A DNA stretch of 20,523 bases from JANOBJ01 sp031411575 (GTDB taxonomy: Bacteria > Pseudomonadota > Gammaproteobacteria > Burkholderiales > Burkholderiaceae_C): assembly GCA_031411575.1 (NCBI GenBank), contig JANOBJ010000072.1, forward strand, positions 1 to 20,523, in the 5' to 3' direction. Below are positions 15,428 through 20,523 of this stretch, one piece after another. Each line of letters opens with the position of its first letter. The stretch's first letter is position 1. Made by a program: the position numbers and the translations under genes. The notes beneath the pieces are model-generated. The model saw only the letters and a list, made by a program, of their open reading frames with translations. It was not told where the DNA came from and ran no database searches.

Positions 15428-16252
15428 TCATGGCGTCCACCTGACCACCCCCGTCCAAGCCGTCACCAGTACCACGATGCCGAACCCGATGCGGTACCAG
15501 GCAAACGGCACAAAGCTGTGGGTGGAGATGTAGCGCAGCAGCCAGCGCACGCAGAACCACGCGCTGACGAACGAGAAGAACAGGCCGACGGCGAACATCG
15601 GCACGTCGGCCACCGACAGCAGCGCGCGGTCCTTGTACAGGCTGTAGGCGCCCGCGCCGATCAGCGTGGGCATGGCCAGCAGGAACGAAAAATCGGTGGC
15701 CGCCTGGCGCGACAGGCCCAAAAGCATGCCGCCGATGATGGTGGCGCCGCTGCGGCTGGTGCCCGGAATCATCGCCAGGCATTGAACCAGCCCGACCTTG
15801 ATGGCGTCCAGCGCCGTCATGTCTTCCACCATGCTCACCCGCGCCGCGCTTTGTGGCCGCTTTTCGGCCCACAGGATGATGAAGCCGCCAATGATGAAGG
15901 TGCTGGCCACCACCACCGGGGTGAACAGGTTGGCCTTGATGGCTTTGCCCAGCAGCAGGCCCAGCACCACGGCCGGGACAAACGCGATCAGCACGTTGAG
16001 CACAAAGCGCCGGGCCTCGGCGGAAGTGGGCAACGCCACCAATGTGGTGCTGATCTTCTGCCAGTACACCACGATGACGGCGAAGATCGCGCCAGTCTGG
16101 ATCGCGATGTCGAATACCTTGGCTTTTTCGTCATCAAACCCCAGCAACGCACCCGCCAGGATCAGGTGGCCGGTCGAGGAGATCGGCAAAAATTCGGTCA
16201 ACCCCTCCACCACGCCCATGATGGCGGCCTTGACCAGCAATGCAATCTCCAC
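15428..16252 (-). CDS. uppP: undecaprenyl-diphosphatase UppP (BacA)
   Basis: UppP is an inner-membrane enzyme that dephosphorylates undecaprenyl diphosphate to recycle the lipid carrier for peptidoglycan and other envelope polymers; extra copies give bacitracin resistance. The 274-residue product matches the family length (~273). It carries both signature motifs, EGLTEFLPISSTGH (16-29) and PGTSRSG (163-169), and several hydrophobic segments, for example AIFAVIVVYW, FVLNVLIAFVPAVVLGLLLG and VPMFAVGLFFSFVSAWFCV. The ATG at 16252-16250 gives the canonical MEIALLVKAAIMGVVEGLTE start. It is divergent from the ECF sigma gene. The stop overlaps an ATG that opens only an 18-codon frame, which I do not accept as a gene. 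Confidence 0.95.
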   Translation of the reverse strand: MEIALLVKAAIMGVVEGLTEFLPISSTGHLILAGALLGFDDEKAKVFDIAIQTGAIFAVIVVYWQKISTTLVALPTSAEARRFVLNVLIAFVPAVVLGLLLGKAIKANLFTPVVVASTFIIGGFIILWAEKRPQSAARVSMVEDMTALDAIKVGLVQCLAMIPGTSRSGATIIGGMLLGLSRQAATDFSFLLAMPTLIGAGAYSLYKDRALLSVADVPMFAVGLFFSFVSAWFCVRWLLRYISTHSFVPFAWYRIGFGIVVLVTAWTGVVRWTP

Positions 16253-16395
16253 ACTCGCTCCTTTGTAGCCGGGGGATTATCGCCGCCCGTTGCATCCACG
16301 CCGCACCCTCGTGCGTATGCTTGTCATGAGCCTTGCCGCCTCCACCGATGCCGACTGCCAGACGATTCCGCTGGCCTGGCCGGACGCCCGAACTG

Positions 16396-16414
16396 GCAAA
16401 AGCGCCACTTTTGC
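16396..16414. promoter_or_regulatory. inverted repeat upstream of the ECF sigma gene
   Basis: GCAAAAG (16396-16402) and CTTTTGC (16408-16414) are perfect 7-base arms around a 5-base centre, ending 16 bases before the favoured sigma start at 16431. It may be an operator or a 5'-leader hairpin. If translation began at 16290 it would instead be coding, which makes the functional call uncertain. Confidence 0.35.
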
Positions 16415-16430
16415 ACTAGTGTCACGGGTG

Positions 16431-17114
16431 ATGCATCCCAAAAGCGAGCTCGCCCAGCGAACCTCGCCCACCACGTCAAGCGGCAGCGTCGCGTCCGGTC
16501 CGGACACGGCTGGCGACGCGTGTTCCCGCGACGACCTGCTGGCCGCCTTGCTTCAGGCATCGGCCAAGGGCGATGCGCGGGCGTTCGAACAGTTCTACAA
16601 CGCCACCGTGCGCCAGGCGATGGCCGTCGCGCGACGCATCGCGGGCGACAGCCATGCTGAAGATGTGCTGGCCGAGGCCTATTTCCAGATCTGGCGCCAC
16701 GCGGCCCGGTTTGATGCAGCGCGCGGCACGCCGTTGAGCTGGCTGCTCACCGTGGTGCGCAGCCGCGCGCTGGACCGGCTGCGCCAGGAAACCTTGCGCC
16801 ATGGCGGGCACAGCGGGGCACCCGAATGGGACCCGGAACGCAGCGAGGCCGCCGCCGAACCAGGCCCGGAGCATCTGCTGGACAGCCTGCAGCAGCACAC
16901 CCGGCTGCACGCCGCCCTTGCGGCCCTGTCGCCCAACGAGCGCTGGGTACTGGGCCTGGCCTTCTTCCGCGACTGCACCCATGCCGAAATCGCCGCACTG
17001 ACCGGGTTGCCCCTGGGCACCGTCAAGTCATTGATCAACCGGTCGCAGCACAAGTTGCGTGGCCGCCTGCAACCAGATTCTGGCGTCCCGCGAGCCGCCG
17101 CTACCCTGACATGA
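16431..17114 (+). CDS. ECF-family RNA polymerase sigma factor
   Basis: The favoured start gives 227 residues. Sigma region 2 spans about 47-118 (DARAFEQFYNATVRQAMAVA, EDVLAEAYFQIWRHAARFD, PLSWLLTVVRSRALDRLR) and region 4 about 163-212 (LSPNERWVLGLAFFRDCTHA, then EIAALTGLPLGTVKSLINRS). Regions 1.2 and 3 are absent, as in ECF sigma factors. It should direct RNA polymerase to a small regulon. The frame is open from 16290, but the extra 47 residues are not ECF-like, so I prefer 16431; GTG/TTG starts cannot be excluded. The stop overlaps the cupin gene's ATG (ATGA), so the two are probably coupled and the partner is probably the regulator. Autoregulation is likely for this class but no promoter could be fixed. 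The subgroup is not assigned. Confidence 0.87.
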   Translation: MHPKSELAQRTSPTTSSGSVASGPDTAGDACSRDDLLAALLQASAKGDARAFEQFYNATVRQAMAVARRIAGDSHAEDVLAEAYFQIWRHAARFDAARGTPLSWLLTVVRSRALDRLRQETLRHGGHSGAPEWDPERSEAAAEPGPEHLLDSLQQHTRLHAALAALSPNERWVLGLAFFRDCTHAEIAALTGLPLGTVKSLINRSQHKLRGRLQPDSGVPRAAATLT

Positions 17115-17575
17115 GCAACCTGCCAAAACCCCTTGCCGACGACATCCTGCACGCGCTGAGCGCAGCGCAGCGGTCGGAGCCCGCCGACGAAGCCGCCGTG
17201 CAGCGCGTGCGTGACCGGTTGATGAAGCGCATCGCGGCCGATTCGGTGCAGCACCATGTGGTGTCGCCGCTGGCTGATGGCCAATGGCGCCAGTTGCTGC
17301 CGGGCATCGAGCGCAAGGTGCTGCAGCAAACTGGCAGCGTCATGTCGTATCTGCTGCGGTTCGCGCCTGGCGCCGTGTTGCCGGCGCACCGGCACCCGGT
17401 GGATGAGGAATGCGTGGTGATCGAAGGCCACCTGCGCATTGGCGCGACGGTGGAACTCGGCCCGGGCGGCTTTCACATGGTGCGTGCTGGCGTGCTGGAC
17501 GCCGACAGCACGTCTGAAGACGGCTGCGTGATCTACCTGCGCGGCGCCGTGCCCAAGGCCGAGCAGCTGGTCTGA
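17111..17575 (+). CDS. cupin-domain protein, ChrR-like putative anti-sigma partner
   Basis: The 154-residue cytoplasmic product has a helical, charged N-terminus (residues 1-50, including DEAAVQRVRDRLMKRIA) and a C-terminal cupin barrel. The barrel's metal site is visible as PAHRHPVDEE (H93, H95, E99 or E100) and H122 in GGFHMV, with ECVVIEGHLRIG between. ChrR, the zinc anti-sigma factor for singlet-oxygen sigma factors, has a similar cupin but also an N-terminal zinc domain with a His-Cys-Cys motif; here the N-terminus contains no cysteine at all. The overlap with the sigma gene suggests that it binds or controls that sigma factor, perhaps through the short helical N-terminus. This is inference from context. 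It converges with the MacB-like permease gene ten bases on. Confidence 0.72.
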   Translation: MSNLPKPLADDILHALSAAQRSEPADEAAVQRVRDRLMKRIAADSVQHHVVSPLADGQWRQLLPGIERKVLQQTGSVMSYLLRFAPGAVLPAHRHPVDEECVVIEGHLRIGATVELGPGGFHMVRAGVLDADSTSEDGCVIYLRGAVPKAEQLV

Positions 17576-17585
17576 ACCAGCCGCG

Positions 17586-18818
17586 TCACTCGTAGCGCAG
17601 CGCCTGGATTGGCAGCAGCCGGGAGGCCCGCCGCGCCGGGTAAAAGCCGAAAAAGATGCCGACAAAGGCCGAGAAGCCGGCCGCCAGCAGGATCGACGCC
17701 GCCGTCATGCTGACCTGCCAGCCCGCGAACTGCCCAACCGCCCAGGTGGCCACCGCGCCCAACACCACGCCAATCGCGCCACCGATCAGCGACAGCGTGA
17801 CCGCCTCGATCAGAAACTGCATCAGGATGTCGCGCCCGCGCGCGCCCACCGCCATGCGCAGCCCGATCTCGCGGGTGCGCTCGGTCACGCTCACCAGCAT
17901 GATGTTCATGATGCCGATGCCGCCAATGATCAGGCTGATGCCCGCCACGGCAGCCAGCAGCAGCGTCATCACCTGGCTCGACGCCTCCTGCGCCTGCAGG
18001 ATCTCGGTCAGGTTGCGGATGGCAAACGGGTCGTCGCCACCGGGCTGCACCTTGAAACGCTGGCGCAGCAGCTCCTTGATGTTTTCCTCGGCGGCCTTCA
18101 TGTTCTGGCCCTCGCGCACCTTCACACTGATCGAGCCGATGCGCTTGAGCTTGCCGGCCGTGCCGCCCTGGATGCGGTTGCGGTAGGTGCTGATGGGCAC
18201 CAGCACGGTGTCGTCCTGGTCCTGCCCCATCGAGTTCTGGCCCTTCTTGGCCAGCACGCCCACCACTGTGACCGGCACCTTCTTGATGCGGATCACCTGG
18301 TCCAGCGGGTCGGCGTCGCCAAACAGCTGCTGCGCCACCGTCTGCCCGATGATCGCCACCTTGGCCGAACCCTGCATCTCGGCGGCCTCGAACAGCCGGC
18401 CATCGGCCAGCGGCCACTCGCGCGCCTCCAGGTAGTCGTTGCTGGTGCCGAACACCGAGGTGCTCCAGTTGGTGTTGCCCACCACCACCTGCGCGCCGGT
18501 GCGCGAGCTGGGCGCGGCCACCTGCACCTCGGGCACTTCGCGTGCGATGGCTGCGGCGTCATCTTCGGTCAGCCCCTGTCCGGTCTGCGCGCCCAGCCGC
18601 ACGCCGCCCTGCGTGATGCCGCCCGGCAGCACCAGCATGATGTTGGAGCCCAGCCCCTTCATCTGCTCCTGCACCCGCTCGGTGGCGCCGCGGCCCACCG
18701 CGATCATGGTGATCACGGCGGCCACGCCGATGATGATGCCCAGCATGGTGAGGATCGATCGCAGCGTGTTGGCGGCAAGGGCGCGCAGCGCGCTGCGCAG
18801 GGCGGCCAGCGCGTTCAT
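17586..18818 (-). CDS. MacB-like ABC transporter permease
   Basis: The 410-residue product has the MacB/FtsX permease layout: a first membrane segment at about 21-41 (SILTMLGIIIGVAAVITMIA), a large periplasmic domain (about 45-275, with VQEQMKGLGSNIMLVLPGG), and three further membrane segments in the C-terminal third, starting LLLAAVAGISLIIGGIGIMN and including the FtsX motif TREIGLRMAVGAR. It ends with RRASRLLPIQALRYE, typical of this family. It should couple cytoplasmic ATP hydrolysis to periplasmic substrate movement. E. coli MacB is one polypeptide with its ATPase; here the ATPase is the separate upstream gene. The ATG at 18818-18816 overlaps the ATPase stop (ATGA). Substrate unknown: macrolides, peptides, siderophores or lipoproteins are all possible for the family. 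Confidence 0.9.
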   Translation of the reverse strand: MNALAALRSALRALAANTLRSILTMLGIIIGVAAVITMIAVGRGATERVQEQMKGLGSNIMLVLPGGITQGGVRLGAQTGQGLTEDDAAAIAREVPEVQVAAPSSRTGAQVVVGNTNWSTSVFGTSNDYLEAREWPLADGRLFEAAEMQGSAKVAIIGQTVAQQLFGDADPLDQVIRIKKVPVTVVGVLAKKGQNSMGQDQDDTVLVPISTYRNRIQGGTAGKLKRIGSISVKVREGQNMKAAEENIKELLRQRFKVQPGGDDPFAIRNLTEILQAQEASSQVMTLLLAAVAGISLIIGGIGIMNIMLVSVTERTREIGLRMAVGARGRDILMQFLIEAVTLSLIGGAIGVVLGAVATWAVGQFAGWQVSMTAASILLAAGFSAFVGIFFGFYPARRASRLLPIQALRYE

Positions 18819-19552
18819 GCGGGTGCTCCTTCGTGCGCCACCGGCACGCGCGGCGGCTGCACCACGTCTTCGATGATGTGCCCGTCGCGAAACACGATCT
18901 TGCGGCGCGCCCACTGCGCAATGTCAGCCTCGTGCGTCACCAGCACCACCGTCATGCCCTGGCCATTCAGGTCGGTCAGCAGTTGCATGATGTCTTCGCT
19001 GGTCTGTGAATCGAGCGCGCCGGTGGGTTCATCGGCCAGGATCAACTGCGGCGTGTTGACCAGCGCCCGCGCAATCGCCACGCGCTGCTGCTGGCCGCCC
19101 GACAGCTCGGCCGGCGTGTGGTGAAAGCGCTCGCCCAGGCCCACCTTCTGCAGTGCGGCCATCGCGCGCTGGTGGCGGTCAGCAGCCTTCAAGCCGGCGT
19201 ACACCATCGGCAGTTCCACGTTTTCCAGCGCACTGGTGCGCGGCAGCAGGTTGAACTGCTGAAAGACGAAGCCGATGCGCCGGTTGCGGATCGAGGCCAG
19301 CTGGTCCTGCGCCATCGTTTCCACCGCCTCGCCCGCCAGCCGGTAATGGCCGGTGGTCGGGAGATCGAGGCAGCCCAGGATGTTCATGAGTGTCGATTTG
19401 CCCGACCCCGACGCCCCCATGATCGCCACAAACTCGCCCTCGGCAATGTCCAGCGACACCCCGCGCAGCGCATGCACGGTCTGGTCGCCCATGGCATAGA
19501 CCTTGGTGAGCTCGCGCGCCTCGATCAGGGCGCTGGGGGTAACCACAGTCAT
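18815..19552 (-). CDS. MacB-like ABC transporter ATP-binding protein
   Basis: The 245-residue cytoplasmic ATPase has Walker A GASGSGKST (46-54), the Q-loop VFQQFNLLP, the signature LSGGQQQRVAIARAL (150-164), Walker B LILADEP (170-176) and the H-loop VLVTHE. Its similarity is to the MacB/LolD/FtsE group (ELTKVYAMGDQTVHALRGV at the start). It powers the permease encoded directly downstream, with a four-base overlap. The adaptor gene stops eight bases upstream. Adaptor, ATPase and permease therefore form one minus-strand operon of a MacAB-type system; the outer-membrane TolC-like partner is not in the window. The ATG at 19552-19550 fits the family start. Confidence 0.95.
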   Translation of the reverse strand: MTVVTPSALIEARELTKVYAMGDQTVHALRGVSLDIAEGEFVAIMGASGSGKSTLMNILGCLDLPTTGHYRLAGEAVETMAQDQLASIRNRRIGFVFQQFNLLPRTSALENVELPMVYAGLKAADRHQRAMAALQKVGLGERFHHTPAELSGGQQQRVAIARALVNTPQLILADEPTGALDSQTSEDIMQLLTDLNGQGMTVVLVTHEADIAQWARRKIVFRDGHIIEDVVQPPRVPVAHEGAPA

Positions 19553-19560
19553 TTCGGGTT

Positions 19561-20523
19561 TTAGAAGGGCAGGCGCGGGCCAGAGGGCGGGCGCGGCGTA
19601 CCGGCGGCACCAGCAGCCGGCGTCACCGTACCGATGATGACCGTGGCGCCTTCCTTCAGCTCGTCGGCGCCCGCGGCGTTGGGTGCCACGATCAGTTCGG
19701 TGCTGGTGCCGTCGGTGATGCCCAGGCGCACGTTGAAGGCTTTGGGTTTGCCGTCCGCGCCCATCAGGTAGATGCGGCCGCGCGTGCTTTGGCGGCCGGC
19801 GGATTCGGCCACCAGCGTGGCGAACTTCGGCTTTTGCTCCGGCGTCAGCAGGTCGCCGATGCGCGCGCGGATGTCGGCGGTGATGCGCTCGCGCGCCTTT
19901 TGCCGCTCTTCGGCCGGCAAATCGCGCAGCGCCATCATCTTCGGCCGCGCGTCGGCGTAGATCGCGTCGACCTTTTCCACCTGCGCGGGTGTCAGCGCGA
20001 GTTCGGCCACCAGCCGGTTGCGGAATTCGGTCGCGGGGTTGCCACCGCCTGGGCCTGCCGGAGCGGTTGCTGGCGGCGAGGCAGCCGCTGACGGAGCGGC
20101 TGGCGCGCCCGGAGCAGCGGCCGCAGGCGCCCCGGCTGCGGACGGTGCCGAAACCGGGTTTTGAGGTGCTTTTGTGCCCGGGGTCGGCGTCACACGGTCA
20201 TTATTTGCTATATTTTTAGGAGCATTCGGTGTGGGCGCCGTTGCGGCCGGTGGTGAGCCTGCAGCGGCCGGTGCGCCGACGCCAGCGGGCCGCTGGCCGG
20301 CGCCTGGCGCCTGGGCCAGCACCTGCGCGTACCTGGCCTTCTGTTCCGGCGTCAGCATGGCCGTGATCTTGCCGCGCAGTTCGCCCATCACCTTGTCGCG
20401 CGCCGCGCGGCGTTCGTCCTCGGGCAGCTCGCGCAGTGCGCTGAATTGCGGGCGCAGCTCGGCCGTGATCGCATCAAGCTTCGCCTGCTGCTCGGCGTTG
20501 AGCTGCAATTCGCTGACCAGCCG
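19561..20523 (-). CDS. MacA-like periplasmic adaptor with tandem Spy/LTxxQ-like repeats, 3' part
   Basis: The 320 visible residues are open to the right edge, so the N-terminus is missing. The C-terminal ~75 residues (GRIYLMGADGKPKAFNVRLG, ITDGTSTELI, LKEGATVIIG) match the end of MacA-type membrane fusion proteins. Before it lie two 71-residue alpha-helical repeats, at 20311-20523 and 19804-20016, which align without gaps; I count 33 identities. Both contain a LRELP/LRDLP motif and MLTPEQK/LLTPEQK, recalling the periplasmic chaperone Spy/CpxP (LTxxQ) family. A 98-residue Pro/Ala/Gly-rich linker joins them and holds repeat copy 4. The adaptor should bridge the permease and an outer-membrane channel. 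Such repeats are not part of E. coli MacA. It lies eight bases upstream of the ATPase gene. Confidence 0.75.
   Translation of the reverse strand, partial: RLVSELQLNAEQQAKLDAITAELRPQFSALRELPEDERRAARDKVMGELRGKITAMLTPEQKARYAQVLAQAPGAGQRPAGVGAPAAAGSPPAATAPTPNAPKNIANNDRVTPTPGTKAPQNPVSAPSAAGAPAAAAPGAPAAPSAAASPPATAPAGPGGGNPATEFRNRLVAELALTPAQVEKVDAIYADARPKMMALRDLPAEERQKARERITADIRARIGDLLTPEQKPKFATLVAESAGRQSTRGRIYLMGADGKPKAFNVRLGITDGTSTELIVAPNAAGADELKEGATVIIGTVTPAAGAAGTPRPPSGPRLPF
19804..20016 (-). repeat. protein-level tandem repeat, second Spy-like unit
   Basis: This unit encodes 71 residues starting RLVAELALTPAQ and aligns without gaps to the unit at 20311-20523, which starts RLVSELQLNAEQ. By hand count 33 of 71 residues are identical (about 46%), so the duplication is old. 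The 294 bases between them encode a low-complexity linker. Confidence 0.8.
20195..20224 (+). repeat. short interspersed AT-rich repeat, copy 4
   Basis: The copy reads CGGTCATTATTTGCTATATT and closes GGAGCA, with TGCT/AGCA as the inverted pair. It lies antisense in the adaptor gene, where it encodes NIANND within the Pro/Ala-rich linker, the only AT-rich stretch of that gene. Confidence 0.7.

Noticed and set aside
15375..15431. Small 18-codon gene starting at the uppP stop (ATGA overlap)
   Set aside because: Too short, no recognisable motif and no supporting ribosome binding site; such overlaps arise by chance.
14756..16660. Long plus-strand open frame opposite the lipoprotein and uppP genes
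   Set aside because: It is the antisense shadow of two well-supported genes; the translation is rich in His, Arg, Gln and Gly with no domain.

Overview
The window is high-GC, gene-dense bacterial chromosome. Gene content and order (pmbA/darP/mog, suhB divergent from trmJ-cysE, a LysM-FecR protein, MacAB-type efflux genes) point to a betaproteobacterium of the order Burkholderiales, most likely Comamonadaceae. That placement rests on recalled gene families and synteny, not on a search. No rRNA, tRNA, CRISPR array, transposase or phage gene was seen.

Layout. 1-142: 5' end of pmbA (minus), whose outermost ~20 bases look like an inverted chimeric join. 208-1496: darP (yjgA) and mog, plus strand. 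1568-3010: exported LysM-FecR protein. 3160-4798: trmJ-cysE operon, minus strand. 4923-5861: suhB, divergent from trmJ, with a likely terminator behind it. 5862-6241: AT-rich leader with several inverted repeats. 6242-10231: compact four-gene Csu-type chaperone-usher operon (SCPU pilin, chaperone, usher, second SCPU pilin). 10316-14571: mutS, an Anbu proteasome-like protease and an alpha/beta hydrolase, tightly packed (mutS and anbu overlap by 4 bp; the hydrolase follows after 3 bp). 14582-16252: DUF4136-type lipoprotein and uppP, minus strand. 16431-17575: ECF sigma factor and a cupin protein overlapping as ATGA. 17586-20523: a MacB-like permease, a MacB-like ATPase and the 3' part of a periplasmic adaptor, one minus-strand operon that reads in from the right edge.

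How the genes work together. Several units serve the cell envelope: the chaperone-usher genes should build a surface fibre, the adaptor/ATPase/permease set should form a tripartite pump or exporter, and UppP recycles the undecaprenyl carrier. The sigma/cupin pair is probably a stress or metal/redox switch with no obvious local target. The remainder is housekeeping: cysteine synthesis, tRNA modification, molybdenum cofactor synthesis, ribosome assembly and mismatch repair.

The most unusual signals are (a) a short AT-rich interspersed element, YGGTCATTGTTTGCTAT followed by a T-rich loop and TAGCA, in four copies, three of them inside coding sequence; (b) an adaptor protein carrying two ungapped 71-residue Spy/LTxxQ-like repeats joined by a Pro/Ala-rich linker; (c) the translationally coupled mutS-anbu pair; (d) a minimal Csu-like operon without the usual two-domain tip adhesin; and (e) the inverted join at the left edge.
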